Source: Wukongibacter sp050859025
Lineage (GTDB): Bacteria > Bacillota > Clostridia > Peptostreptococcales > Caminicellaceae
NCBI RefSeq assembly: GCF_050859025.1
Contig: NZ_CP138200.1
Span: forward strand, 5,332,001-5,396,000
DNA length: 64,000 nucleotides
Direction of reading: 5' to 3'
A program made the position numbers and the translations under genes. The notes under the pieces are model-generated. The model ran no database searches. It was not told where the DNA came from and saw only the letters and a list, made by a program, of their open reading frames with translations. This document shows positions 16,923 through 26,368 of the stretch, piece after piece (within the stretch, counting starts at the first letter, position 1; every line of letters begins with the position of its first letter).

Positions 16923-17537
16923 ATGAGCAAAAAGTTAATCGCTGTGTTTCTTGTATTATCTTTGGTTTTAAGCATCTCGTCTTTTTCAGTTTTTGCTTAT
17001 GACCACAATACAAATGAACAACAAAAACTTCCACCTAAAGAAATATATGATAGTGATATTGGTAAACCGATAGGAGATCTTACAGATAATCCATTATTTT
17101 TTAAAAGATCGACAGGAGTACCGCCTACGTTTAAAATAAAAAGAACATATAAAGGTTATGACTGGCGTGGATGGAAAGCTCAAGGCGGTAAAGGAGGCAG
17201 TGTATCTTTAAGCAAAAGTTTCGGAATTAGCAACGGATTCAATTCCTCTATATCAGTTTCTGCATATGATATATCAGCAGCAGTTGGTTTTAATGTTTCA
17301 TATTCTACATCCGAAACCGCTACTTATAGTCATGACATATCGGACGGTAAATATGGACATATAGGTTTAGATGATAGATTTAACGTAAAGGAATTTGATG
17401 TAACAACATATGTTTCTAGTCATGGTCAATTACTTAAAAAAGAAGGCAGCGGATGGGCTAAACAGTGGTATAAATACGCATATTATTACGGAGAAACTGA
17501 CAGTAAATATAAAGAACCACCAAATCCACATAATTAA
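16923..17537 (+). CDS. Secreted beta-rich protein, 204 residues
   Basis: A clear Sec signal peptide (MSKKLIAVFLVLSLVLSISS then FSVFA) precedes a mature protein of about 178 residues. The middle (about 85-145) alternates small polar and hydrophobic residues (SVSLSKSFGISNGFNSSISV; VGFNVSYSTSETATYSHDI), as expected of amphipathic beta strands. The C-terminus is aromatic-rich (GSGWAKQWYKYAYYYGE). ATG 16923 was chosen because AAGGAGG lies just upstream. I do not recognise a named family. A small exported toxin-like or surface protein is possible but unproven. Confidence 0.75.
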   Translation: MSKKLIAVFLVLSLVLSISSFSVFAYDHNTNEQQKLPPKEIYDSDIGKPIGDLTDNPLFFKRSTGVPPTFKIKRTYKGYDWRGWKAQGGKGGSVSLSKSFGISNGFNSSISVSAYDISAAVGFNVSYSTSETATYSHDISDGKYGHIGLDDRFNVKEFDVTTYVSSHGQLLKKEGSGWAKQWYKYAYYYGETDSKYKEPPNPHN

Positions 17538-17589
17538 ATCAATATCTTAAATAGTATAGGATCATAATGAAAGATAAAGGAAAGACTTA

Positions 17590-17765
17590 CAAGAATTTTA
17601 GAAAAAATCAGATTTAGTAGCTATAATAGAAGGCACTTATAAATCTATATTTCATTTTTTTGAATAGCCAACGTTTCAAGGCTTTTCAGGGAATCAAAAT
17701 GTAAAAGATTTATTGCGATTTCTATATTTAAATATCTACTAAATTTGATTTTTCCGAAATTCTTG
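17590..17765. mobile_element. MITE-like element with 30-bp inverted repeats
   Basis: The 176-bp stretch ends in imperfect inverted repeats: CAAGAATTTTAGAAAAAATC (left) and, read on the other strand, CAAGAATTTCGGAAAAATCA (right), both ending ATTTAGTAG. The inside has no reading frame. It is the size of a miniature transposable element and is the only notable content between 17538 and 17935. Confidence 0.55.
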
Positions 17766-17935
17766 TCGAAACGATATTTTCTAACATATCTTATAGGTGT
17801 AACACTGATAGTTCGTATACAATTTTAAAAAAGCAGTCAACAAAATTAAATAATAACTGCGTCCAAGCAAACTAATATAAACTATCTTAAGCTATACTAA
17901 GCACTATTATAATAATATGGTGAAGGTGATTAAAA

Positions 17936-18784
17936 ATGCTCTCATTAAAAAAATACATAATTCTAACTATAGTAATATTTTTAATAGTAACGCAAATAGG
18001 TTGTGGTGTAATAGAAACCAATAACAAGAATAGCGAAGAAAATGACATTAAAGCATATGATAAAGTATATTTTACTAAGTGGGATAGTTACCTCGGGTAT
18101 ACATTAGAAGAAAAAACTGGTTATATACAAATAGCCTTCGTCGATTATAATGACTATAATAATTTTTGTAGTAAAATAAAAAGTATTGAGTTAATGCCTA
18201 CTAATAATAATATAGAAATTACAAACTTTCGTATTTCTAAAGGAAATGAACATGGTGAAAAATCAATAAGAACTGCTGAAATAAGATTTAATTTAAATAG
18301 AGAAGGAAAAGAAAAAATAACTATGATAAGAATTAACTTGATTGACGATACAGCTATTACATGGGATATTGGTAGTTGGGAGATAGAAATAATTAATGCC
18401 GTTGTAGAAAATGATATGGAGCTTGGTGTAAGAAGCTTCTATGAATCTGTTTTGGAAACCTATTTTTTTGAACTTAAAAACATCTCCAGCAAAAATATAT
18501 ATATAAAAGAATTAGTATATAATTTAGATAAGCAAATTGATTTTAAATTAAATAGCAATAATCTGTTGAAAAAAGGTGAGTCATCAAAAGTAACTTATAA
18601 GGTTAGTAATAATAATAATTTAGTTAAAAATAGTGACTTTTATTATTTTAAACCCTTATTAATTTATGAAATAGGAAATGAATTTAAGTACTATCCTCTA
18701 GATTTCACAGTATATTCAGGAAATTTTTCAAGTGAACTAATAGATAATTTACAGAAATCTGGAAGATATATAGATATTAAATAA
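17936..18784 (+). CDS. Putative lipoprotein, 282 residues
   Basis: The N-terminus is a lipoprotein signal (KKYIILTIVIFLIVTQIGC, modified Cys at 23). The mature part is beta-rich and Asn/Lys-rich, with what looks like an immunoglobulin-like C-terminal domain (FFELKNISSKNIYIKELVYN ... SKVTYKVSNNNN). No enzyme motif is visible and I do not recognise the family. It is preceded by GGTGAAGGTG and ends at a large hairpin shared with the convergent two-component genes. Confidence 0.72.
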   Translation: MLSLKKYIILTIVIFLIVTQIGCGVIETNNKNSEENDIKAYDKVYFTKWDSYLGYTLEEKTGYIQIAFVDYNDYNNFCSKIKSIELMPTNNNIEITNFRISKGNEHGEKSIRTAEIRFNLNREGKEKITMIRINLIDDTAITWDIGSWEIEIINAVVENDMELGVRSFYESVLETYFFELKNISSKNIYIKELVYNLDKQIDFKLNSNNLLKKGESSKVTYKVSNNNNLVKNSDFYYFKPLLIYEIGNEFKYYPLDFTVYSGNFSSELIDNLQKSGRYIDIK

Positions 18785-18788
18785 AAGA

Positions 18789-18850
18789 GAAATCAGGGTT
18801 GAAAAGTTGAGCTGTACACCATCACAATTCAACTTTTCAACCCTGATTTC
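18789..18850. terminator. Bidirectional terminator between convergent genes
   Basis: Perfect 22-bp arms (GAAATCAGGGTTGAAAAGTT... and its complement) with an 18-base loop. On the minus strand it runs into TCTCTTTTATTT, so it probably ends the two-component operon and may also stop the lipoprotein transcript. Confidence 0.75.
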
Positions 18851-18865
18851 CGTCTCTAGATAATC

Positions 18866-19552
18866 TCATTTATTAAACCTATATCCTGAACCCCAGATGG
18901 TTTCGATTATCTTAGGCTCAGATGGATTTTTTTCAATCTTTTTTCTTACTTTTTGTATATGAACCGCAACAGTTGCAATGTCTCCAAATTCATCCTCTCC
19001 CCAAATCCTGTCAAATAGAACCTCTTTGCTAAAGACTATATTGGGATTTGAGGCTAGAAAAGCCAAAAGGTCAAACTCCTTTGTAGTAAATGAGGTATCC
19101 TTACCATTAACATACACCTGTCTAGCTTGTTTATTTATAACGATTCCATTTATCTCTATATTAGATTTATTGCTTTGCTTGCCAAGCAATCTCTTATATC
19201 TATTGAGATGATTCTTTACCCTTGCAACCAATTCACTCGGGCTAAAGGGCTTTGTCATGTAATCATCTGCTCCAAGTCTCAATCCTCTTATCTTGTCAAT
19301 ATCTGCATCCTTTGCTGATACAATTATAAGAGGGATTTCCATAGATGCTCTAATGCGTTTGCAAATTTCAAAGCCATCAGCACCGGGAAGCATTAAATCC
19401 ACAATTATTAAATCAAAATCTCCCTTCAGAGCTTCTTTTAATCCCTCTTCTCCATTTTGAATAATCTTAACTTCAAAACCGTCTATCTCTAAATAATCTC
19501 TTTCAAGCTCAGCAATGTTTTTATCGTCCTCTATAATGAGAATCTTAGCCAC
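18866..19552 (-). CDS. OmpR/PhoB-family response regulator
   Basis: A receiver domain (1-118) has the phospho-acceptor Asp52 in IIVDLMLPGADG, the acidic pair EDD at 8-10 and Lys in MTKPFSP. A winged-helix DNA-binding domain (about 130-228) ends VAVHIQKVRKKI...TIWGSGYRF. It forms an operon with the histidine kinase, 14 bases upstream. The target is unknown; the His/Met-rich protein encoded next to it is the obvious candidate. Confidence 0.95.
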   Translation of the reverse strand: MAKILIIEDDKNIAELERDYLEIDGFEVKIIQNGEEGLKEALKGDFDLIIVDLMLPGADGFEICKRIRASMEIPLIIVSAKDADIDKIRGLRLGADDYMTKPFSPSELVARVKNHLNRYKRLLGKQSNKSNIEINGIVINKQARQVYVNGKDTSFTTKEFDLLAFLASNPNIVFSKEVLFDRIWGEDEFGDIATVAVHIQKVRKKIEKNPSEPKIIETIWGSGYRFNK

Positions 19553-19566
19553 TCTATCCCCTCTTT

Positions 19567-20721
19567 CTATGCTAGACTATCTTTTTCATTTTTGATTGTG
19601 AAATGAATTGTTGTACCTTCTCCCGAGCTGCTTTCACACCATATACTCCCATTATGGGCCTTAACTAGTTCCTTTGCTATAGCTAGACCAAGACCAGTTC
19701 CTCCAATGTCCTTGTTCCTTGATTCATCAATTCTATAAAACCTATGAAAAATGCTATCTAGCTTCTCATCATCTATTCCAGGTCCATTATCCTTAATTGA
19801 TATCTTGATTCCACTATCTATCTCCGATAAAACACATTCTATTGTAATCTTATCCTTGTCATTATATTTTATAGCATTATTAATAATATTAATAATTACC
19901 TGATGAATTCTTTTCCTATCAATAAAAAGTTCTTTCTCCCTAGAAAGCTCATCATGATATTTTATTTCATGACCATTTTCTTCTAATTCAATTTTTTTTT
20001 CTGTCATGAGGTCATTCATATATGCCTTCATGGGTGTTTCAACAAAGTCAAATTCGACTTGCTGAATATCCAGTTTCGAAAAGAGGAACAAATCATCGAT
20101 CAACCTATTTGTATAGTTTGCGTTATGATAGATAATATCTATATATTTATTAAGTTTTTCAGGACTATTTGCAACTCCTTCTTGAATTCCCTCAACATAA
20201 CCCATTATAGATGTAATCGGTGTTTTCAAATCATGAGATATATTTGCTATTAAGGTTTTACGATTATCTTCGTATCTCTTCTTGAGTTCTTCGCTTTCTT
20301 TAAGCTTTAAACTCATATGGTTAAAAGCTTCAATCAATTCTCCTATCTCATTACAGGGATACTGCTTTACAACTACTCCATAATTCCCCTTTGTAACTTC
20401 ATCTACAGCCTTTTTTAATCTCTCTATTGGCATCATAATCTTATGGGACATTCTTCTAGAATATATTAAAGGTGCTATTTCTTTAACCATTATAATTCCA
20501 AGAAACATTATTAATATATATATTGGGAGCTTGATTTTAAAATAGTTTACAGCAAAATAGAAAGTAATAATATTAAATATCAGAAAAATCACATGTGAAA
20601 ATCTTACATACCTATGATATCTTTTAAACTCCTCTCTCACAAAATATGCATGGGGCCTATGCATCCTGTACATGGCCCTCCTGTTAGTGTTTTTATTATT
20701 TTTATGATAATGATGTCTCAT
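19567..20721 (-). CDS. Sensor histidine kinase with His-rich N-terminus
   Basis: Two close membrane segments (about 43-61 and 65-86) leave almost no extracellular loop. A HAMP domain (88-142), a HisKA domain with NISHDLKTPITS (His163) and an HATPase domain (IINNAIKYN, DNGPGIDDE, GGTGLGLAI) follow. The first 40 residues are cytoplasmic-side and unusually basic and histidine-rich (MRHHYHKN, MHRPHAYF). Without an outer sensor it may sense in the membrane or bind metal through the His-rich tail; that is inference. It transcribes with the response regulator. Confidence 0.93.
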   Translation of the reverse strand: MRHHYHKNNKNTNRRAMYRMHRPHAYFVREEFKRYHRYVRFSHVIFLIFNIITFYFAVNYFKIKLPIYILIMFLGIIMVKEIAPLIYSRRMSHKIMMPIERLKKAVDEVTKGNYGVVVKQYPCNEIGELIEAFNHMSLKLKESEELKKRYEDNRKTLIANISHDLKTPITSIMGYVEGIQEGVANSPEKLNKYIDIIYHNANYTNRLIDDLFLFSKLDIQQVEFDFVETPMKAYMNDLMTEKKIELEENGHEIKYHDELSREKELFIDRKRIHQVIINIINNAIKYNDKDKITIECVLSEIDSGIKISIKDNGPGIDDEKLDSIFHRFYRIDESRNKDIGGTGLGLAIAKELVKAHNGSIWCESSSGEGTTIHFTIKNEKDSLA

Positions 20722-20787
20722 TATGACCTCCTGAAAAACCTATAATTAGTTTAAACTTATCTATAGGGGATTTATTCTAAAGCTAAG

Positions 20788-20863
20788 TTAACTTGCTGCT
20801 TTAGTTCTGTAGGATTGTATTTTTAATATTTCAAAATCCTCTGTTGCTAAAGCAACAAATTAA
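20788..20863. repeat. Imperfect inverted repeat
   Basis: TTGCTGCTTTAG ... CTAAAGCAACAA with further pairing around TGTAGGATT/AATCCTCTG. It lies between the His/Met-rich gene and the kinase gene and may be a partial terminator. Confidence 0.4.
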
Positions 20864-20902
20864 ATTAGCAGTATATACTTTAAACTCATATTTCATAATT
20901 TT

Positions 20903-21646
20903 TTAGTTTACTTCATTAATTTTACCCTTTAAAACAAATTTTACCTCTTTCTTTACATTATTACTCAATTCTATATTTATTTCAATATTATCGACATAAT
21001 CTTTATCATCAATCAAAATCTCAGCTCTGAATCCATTTACTTCCATACCTTCATCAAATATTCCTAAACAATCAAACTTTTTCTTCATAGTTGAAATTTC
21101 ATCTTCGCTCATCTTATGGCATCCCATACCTCTAAAGTGCCCTGATTTATGATGGTGTCCCATGTGTTGTCCAAATTTGATTTTATGCATAATCATTTCT
21201 TTAAGTTTATCAGAATCTTCGATTTTAGCTAAATCTACACTTAGCTTTTTATTTCCCTCTTCAAGCTCTGCTTTGTTTAGTAAATCTATCATCGTCATAA
21301 ATCTATCTAGCTTATACTTCCTTGGAAAGGTTCCGATTTCCCCTCCATGCTCTCTCATCATCATTTTTCTCATCATTCTTTTATGGCCAAATCCTCTTCC
21401 AAAACGGTGTAATTCATCACCGCTAATTGTAGTACTACTCTGGTGCTCCAAGCTTTCATCACCATATGCTACCTTAAAGCTAGAAGTATTCTTTACAGTT
21501 TTTCCATCCTTATTTCTATCAAAGGTCTTATTAAACTCAACTACTGTTTCATCATCCTTCTTTACCTTTACCTCAACCTCACCTCTAACCTTTTCTAACT
21601 CCTTCATATTCTTCATCACATTATAAATTGTAGATAATTTATTCAT
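20903..21646 (-). CDS. His/Met-rich protein of unknown function, 247 residues
   Basis: A soluble protein with a beta-rich N-terminal half (residues 20-75) and a central region full of His and Met (HRFGRGFGHKRMMRKMMMRE; FGQHMGHHHKSGHFRGMGCH). There is no signal peptide. These clusters could bind copper, nickel or zinc. It lies immediately upstream of, and codirectional with, the two-component genes, whose kinase also has a His-rich end, so the three probably act together. I do not recognise a named family. Confidence 0.75.
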   Translation of the reverse strand: MNKLSTIYNVMKNMKELEKVRGEVEVKVKKDDETVVEFNKTFDRNKDGKTVKNTSSFKVAYGDESLEHQSSTTISGDELHRFGRGFGHKRMMRKMMMREHGGEIGTFPRKYKLDRFMTMIDLLNKAELEEGNKKLSVDLAKIEDSDKLKEMIMHKIKFGQHMGHHHKSGHFRGMGCHKMSEDEISTMKKKFDCLGIFDEGMEVNGFRAEILIDDKDYVDNIEINIELSNNVKKEVKFVLKGKINEVN

Positions 21647-21837
21647 TTCCTATACCTCCATAAAGTTTTTTTGTTGATATGGATAGTATAAAAAATAAAT
21701 TTAAAACTCAAATAAAATAAGTTTAAAAATTTTATAAAAAATTTAGTATCAAGCTATTAACTCTTAATCTATTTTTCCATCATAGCATCGTTTCTGATTT
21801 TAGGAGCTATACATATTCTAACGAAGCTATTTCCACA

Positions 21838-21872
21838 TAAAAAAGATAATCCTAAATGATAGGATTATCTTT
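21838..21872 (-). terminator. Terminator of the trehalose operon
   Basis: Minus-strand arms AAAGATAATCCTA / TAGGATTATCTTT with a five-base loop run into TTTT, 17 bases after the treR stop. Confidence 0.8.
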
Positions 21873-21888
21873 GGCGTTTAGTTAATCT

Positions 21889-22602
21889 CTAATAATTCCT
21901 TCTAGCAAAATCTACAAATCTGAACTTATCTGGTCTATGTCTAGATTCAGTGTATTGAAATAGACTTGTATCATCTAAATAAACGTAATTCCTTACAACT
22001 ACTATATTATTATAGTTTTTAAGGTCTAAGCAGCTTCTATCTTCTTTAGTGTTTTCTTCTACTGTGATAACCTTTTTAGCAAAGCTGATTTTAAGTCCTA
22101 GCTCCTTTTCAAGATATTCATATATTGAATCTTCGCATATCTCCTTAGTTAAGGTCGGTACAAACTTTGCGTTTAGAAAATCCTTATCTAAGATTATTTT
22201 TTCGTTTCCTATTTGCCTTATCCTAATAACCTCCCAAATACTATCATTTGATGATAGATTTAGTTGCTTCATTAAGAATCCATCGGGGTTTATTAGTTCT
22301 AATTTATGGACATAGGTTTTCGATTCTTTATTTATTTTTTCAGCTAATTCTTTAAAGCTCACTAATCCTGAAACAGGAAAATCAAATCTATTGATGTCTA
22401 AAACAAATGATCCCTTGCCCCTAACCTTTTGAATATAACCATTTTGGGCCAATAAATTTAATGCCTTTCTTATGGTATCTCTAGATACACTGTATTCTTG
22501 CATCAGCTCATTTTCAGATGGAAGCTTTGCATTAGGCTTGATTTTACCGTTTTCTATCATAGTTGTAATCTCATTATAAATGCTTAAATACTTACTATTC
22601 AT
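21889..22602 (-). CDS. treR: GntR-family repressor of the trehalose operon
   Basis: The first 70 residues are a GntR winged helix (LPSENELMQEYSVSRDTIRKALNLLAQNGYIQKVRGKGSFV). The rest is a UTRA sugar-phosphate sensor domain ending HRPDKFRFVDFARR. Length (237) and the C-terminal RHRPDKFRF motif match TreR of Firmicutes, which releases DNA on trehalose-6-phosphate. It is the last gene of treP-treC-treR. Its palindromic operator is visible at 26098-26148. Confidence 0.93.
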   Translation of the reverse strand: MNSKYLSIYNEITTMIENGKIKPNAKLPSENELMQEYSVSRDTIRKALNLLAQNGYIQKVRGKGSFVLDINRFDFPVSGLVSFKELAEKINKESKTYVHKLELINPDGFLMKQLNLSSNDSIWEVIRIRQIGNEKIILDKDFLNAKFVPTLTKEICEDSIYEYLEKELGLKISFAKKVITVEENTKEDRSCLDLKNYNNIVVVRNYVYLDDTSLFQYTESRHRPDKFRFVDFARRNY

Positions 22603-22638
22603 ATTTTTATCACCGTAAATATTTTATCATCTTAGGTA

Positions 22639-24303
22639 TTATTTCTCAAGGTGATAAACAATAGATTCATAGGGTCTTAATTTCATATTTTTAAAATTCT
22701 TTGAGGAATCCTTATAGTTAGAAACTAATATTTTACTTTTATATTCATCAAGCTTTATATCCGTTGGTAGTTCAAATATTGTTTCTTTACTATAAAAGTT
22801 ATTTATTATAATTAACTTTTCATCTTTATAATTTCTTATATAGGAAAATATATCCTTATTTTCTTTTAAAATCAGCTGAAAATCTCCATAGACAATGATA
22901 TCATATTCTTTTCTTAATCTAATTAGCTTCTGATAATGATAAAAAATAGAATCCCTATTTTCCAATTCCTTTTCTACATTTATCTCCTTATAATTTGATG
23001 CAACATCAATCCAAGGATTCCCTTTGGTAAATCCAGCATGCTTTCTCGGATCCCATTGCATTGGAGTTCTAGAGTTATCTCTTGATTTTCTTTTGATGAT
23101 ATCTATAATTACTTCTTCATCTATTCCTTCATTCTTTTTAATATCAAAGATATTTAGTGTTTCGACATCCCTATAATCAGATATATCATCAAAACCACAG
23201 TTGGTCATTCCTATTTCTTCCCCTTGATAAATATATGGTGTTCCCTTCATCATGTGGATTGTAGTAGCTAGTATTTTTGCCGATTCTTTATGATATAATG
23301 TATCATCTCCAAATCTACTTACAATCCTAGGCTGATCGTGATTGCACCAAAATAGTGCATTCCAGCCTCCGCCTTTATGCATCTCGGTCTGCCATTTTGA
23401 TAAAATTTCTTTTAGCTCTATGAAGTCAAAATCCATTAAGGTCCACTTATCTCCATCCTTATAGTCTACCTTTAGATGATGGAAATTAAATACCATTGAT
23501 AGCTCTTCTTCCTCTGGATTTGAGTAACTGATACAATTATCTATTGTTGTGGACGACATCTCACCCACTGTTATTATGTCATCGTGTTTACCAAAGGTCT
23601 CTTGATTTAATTCTTTTAGATATTTATGAATATGGGGTCCATCTGTATAGAAGCGACGACCGTCTCCTTGATAGTCATCTTCATATTGGTCTGGCTTTGA
23701 AATTAAGTTTATGACATCTAAACGAAATCCTTTTACTCCTTTTTCAATCCAGAAATTCACGATTTCAAAGATTTCTTTTCTTACCTCTTTATTTTCCCAG
23801 TTAAGATCTGCCTGTGTTACATCAAATAAGTGTAGATAGTATTCATCAAATTCCTTTAGGTATTCCCAAGACGAGCCTCCAAATTTAGATATCCAGTTTG
23901 TTGGCTCCTTTTCATCTTTAGGTTCTTTGAAAATATAATAGTTTTTATATTTCTCATCGCCCTTTATAGCATTTTTGAACCACATATGCTCTGTAGATGT
24001 ATGGTTAAATACCATATCTAACATAATATCAATACCACGTTTCTTGGCCTCAGACACCATTTCTTCAAAGTCCTTCATAGTTCCAAAGCAAGGATCGATA
24101 TTATAATAATCTGCAACGTCATATCCATTGTCTTTTTGAGGAGAAATATAAAAAGGAGTCAACCATATATAATCTACTCCCAATGTCTTTATATAATCTA
24201 ATTTTTTTGTAATTCCCATTAAATCTCCAAAACCATCTCCATTTGAGTCATTGAATGATTTGGGATATATTTGATAGATTACACTCTTCTTAAAGTCCTT
24301 CAA
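22639..24303 (-). CDS. treC: Trehalose-6-phosphate hydrolase (GH13)
   Basis: It splits imported trehalose-6-phosphate into glucose and glucose-6-phosphate. The GH13 barrel motifs are present: DMVFNHTS, GFRLDVINLISK (nucleophile Asp), TVGEMSS (acid Glu) and WCNHDQPR. The length (554) and start region KSVIYQIYPKSFNDSNGDGFGD are typical. It starts with TTG at 24303, eight bases after AAAGGAG. It lies between treP and treR in one operon. Confidence 0.95.
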   Translation of the reverse strand: MKDFKKSVIYQIYPKSFNDSNGDGFGDLMGITKKLDYIKTLGVDYIWLTPFYISPQKDNGYDVADYYNIDPCFGTMKDFEEMVSEAKKRGIDIMLDMVFNHTSTEHMWFKNAIKGDEKYKNYYIFKEPKDEKEPTNWISKFGGSSWEYLKEFDEYYLHLFDVTQADLNWENKEVRKEIFEIVNFWIEKGVKGFRLDVINLISKPDQYEDDYQGDGRRFYTDGPHIHKYLKELNQETFGKHDDIITVGEMSSTTIDNCISYSNPEEEELSMVFNFHHLKVDYKDGDKWTLMDFDFIELKEILSKWQTEMHKGGGWNALFWCNHDQPRIVSRFGDDTLYHKESAKILATTIHMMKGTPYIYQGEEIGMTNCGFDDISDYRDVETLNIFDIKKNEGIDEEVIIDIIKRKSRDNSRTPMQWDPRKHAGFTKGNPWIDVASNYKEINVEKELENRDSIFYHYQKLIRLRKEYDIIVYGDFQLILKENKDIFSYIRNYKDEKLIIINNFYSKETIFELPTDIKLDEYKSKILVSNYKDSSKNFKNMKLRPYESIVYHLEK

Positions 24304-24361
24304 AAAATCAACTCCTTTTGTAAACTTAACTAGAGGGGATTTTACAAATCCCCTTTATCTC

Positions 24362-25777
24362 CTATTTCTTTACTGCTATATTCTTTTTAGCAAAGAAGAT
24401 TGTTAGCCCAAACGGTACAATAATTGCAATAGCCATCGCTGCTGCAAACATTATCATATGTTGTGGCTGAATTGATAAGATTCCTGGCAACCCTCCAACT
24501 CCTATTGAGTTAGCCATAACCCCTGTGCCTACTGAAACTAAGCCTGCTATTGCAGAACCAATCATGGCAGCTAAAAATGGAAATAGATATTTAAGGTTAA
24601 TACCAAACATAGCCGGCTCAGTTACACCTAGATAACATGAAATTGCTGCCGGTATAGATACTTGCTTTTCCTCTTCATTATCTCTATTCAAATATATCAT
24701 TGCTAATACTGCAGAGCCCTGGGCAATATTAGACAAGGCAATCATTGGCCATAGGTTGGTTCCACCAAATTCACTCATTAGCTGTAGGTCAATAGCATTT
24801 GTCATATGGTGTAAGCCTGTGATTACTAATGGTGCATAGGCAAATCCAAATATCGCGGCAAATAGCCATCCAAGAGCAGATGTTAAGCCTGCATATACGA
24901 TACCTGATATATATGAACCAATTGTCCAACCTATAGGGCCTAATACAACATGGGCCAATAATACAGTTGGTACCAATGCAAAGAAGGGAACTACAATCAT
25001 TGAAATATAGCTTGGTACAAACTTACGTAGATTAAGCTCTAAATGAGAAAATACAAATCCTGCAAGCATTGCTGGAATAACCTGAGCTTGGTAACCAATC
25101 ATTTTAATTTGGGTAAATCCAAAGTCCCATACTGGTGCCTGAGCCTCGCCTGCTACTGCATATGCATTTAATAGCTGAGGTGATACTAAAGTAATACCTA
25201 GTACAATACCTAATATTTGAGTTGCACCCATTTTCTTAGAAATGGACCATGTGATTCCCACTGGCAGGAAGAAAAAAATAGCCTCACCAATCAACCATAG
25301 GAAATGGTGAACTCCCGCCCAAAATTGAGAAACTTCTGTTAAAGCTTTAGTCCCTGCTTCTAATAATTTAATATCTCCAATTACATTACGGAAGCCTAAT
25401 ATCAAACCTCCAACTACAATTGCTGGTATTAATGGTGCAAAAATTTCAGCTAAATGTGATATAAATACTTGGATCACATTCATATTTTGTCTAGCGGTTT
25501 TCTTAGTAGCATCCTTGCTTACTCCCTCTATACCTGCCGCCTTTGTGAATTCGTTGTAGAAGCTTGATACTTCATTTCCTATTATTACTTGAAACTGTCC
25601 TGCCTGTGTAAAGGTTCCCTTTACAATTTTTATTTCTTCAATTTTCTTAACATCGGCTTTATTAGTATCGTTTAATACAAATCGCATACGTGTTGCACAA
25701 TGTGATACCGCTGCAATGTTTTCCTTTCCGCCAATATATTTTAATAATTGCTGTGATTCATTAGAAAATTGAGTCAT
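24362..25777 (-). CDS. treP: PTS trehalose transporter EIIBC
   Basis: The N-terminal IIB domain has the phosphocysteine in AAVSHCATRMRFVL (about Cys27). From about residue 105 it is a glucose-superfamily IIC channel with ITGLHHMTNAIDLQLM and GVTEPAMFGINLKYLFPF. There is no fused IIA, so it must borrow one. ATG 25777 lies eight bases after AGGGGG; the in-frame TTG six bases earlier is less likely. It is the first gene of the operon, with a leader of about 340 bases. Confidence 0.94.
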   Translation of the reverse strand: MTQFSNESQQLLKYIGGKENIAAVSHCATRMRFVLNDTNKADVKKIEEIKIVKGTFTQAGQFQVIIGNEVSSFYNEFTKAAGIEGVSKDATKKTARQNMNVIQVFISHLAEIFAPLIPAIVVGGLILGFRNVIGDIKLLEAGTKALTEVSQFWAGVHHFLWLIGEAIFFFLPVGITWSISKKMGATQILGIVLGITLVSPQLLNAYAVAGEAQAPVWDFGFTQIKMIGYQAQVIPAMLAGFVFSHLELNLRKFVPSYISMIVVPFFALVPTVLLAHVVLGPIGWTIGSYISGIVYAGLTSALGWLFAAIFGFAYAPLVITGLHHMTNAIDLQLMSEFGGTNLWPMIALSNIAQGSAVLAMIYLNRDNEEEKQVSIPAAISCYLGVTEPAMFGINLKYLFPFLAAMIGSAIAGLVSVGTGVMANSIGVGGLPGILSIQPQHMIMFAAAMAIAIIVPFGLTIFFAKKNIAVKK

Positions 25778-26074
25778 ATACAAAACCCCCTTAAAGTTTT
25801 TATTGCATAAATTAACCGCTCTGCTTAAATATATAGATAATCCCTCGATGAAAGCTCTGACTTTAAATCTTTAAAATCAGATATTTTCTTCTACCAGTTA
25901 CTATCATCACATACCTTTTATGTGATTTTTATCATTTTCTCTATATTATTTTTTATTCTATATCAATAAAATTCTCAGTATAAATTGTTCATCCATTTCA
26001 AAGTATAGGTGGTTTTAGTAATATAGATTATAAGTTAATATCATAGCTTGTAAGAAATTGATACTTTTCTCTTT

Positions 26075-26088
26075 ATAAAACGTTTTCT
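26075..26088 (-). promoter_or_regulatory. Possible CcpA (cre) site
   Basis: AGAAAACGTTTTAT on the minus strand resembles the catabolite-response consensus TGAAAACGTTTTCA and lies downstream of the tre promoter, where it could act as a roadblock. Match is partial. Confidence 0.35.
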
Positions 26089-26097
26089 TTTCACAAA

Positions 26098-26156
26098 ACT
26101 TGTACGTACATGTTTCTTTATGAAATAATTATATCTTGTACGTACAAGTTTGTCAA
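26098..26156 (-). promoter_or_regulatory. tre promoter with two TreR operators
   Basis: On the minus strand TTGACA (26151-26156), a 17-base spacer and TATAAT (26128-26133) make a consensus promoter. The spacer is filled by the palindrome CTTGTACGTACAAG (26135-26148). A second copy ACATGTACGTACAAGT (26098-26113) sits just past the expected start. Bacillus TreR operators are TTGTATATACAA palindromes, so these fit the regulator in this operon. Confidence 0.88.
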
Positions 26157-26368
26157 TGACTTTTCTCCGAAATAATGTAAAAGAGCATATACATAATCTT
26201 AGCTTACTCGCCTACATATATCCCATTGTTATTGAAATATTGACATCTGAGATTATTAAGCTCTCAATTTATCAAAATTGATATAGGTTTTATTCCTAAA
26301 TTTGATAAGCTATCTTTTTTCTGATATACTCTAAATATCATTTATGGAAAGGATTTGATAAAATATTT
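26157..26368. other. Divergent spacer upstream of the tre promoter
   Basis: No further gene is visible. The region is AT-rich and would include a promoter for the small plus-strand gene at 26369, but none stands out. Confidence 0.35.
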
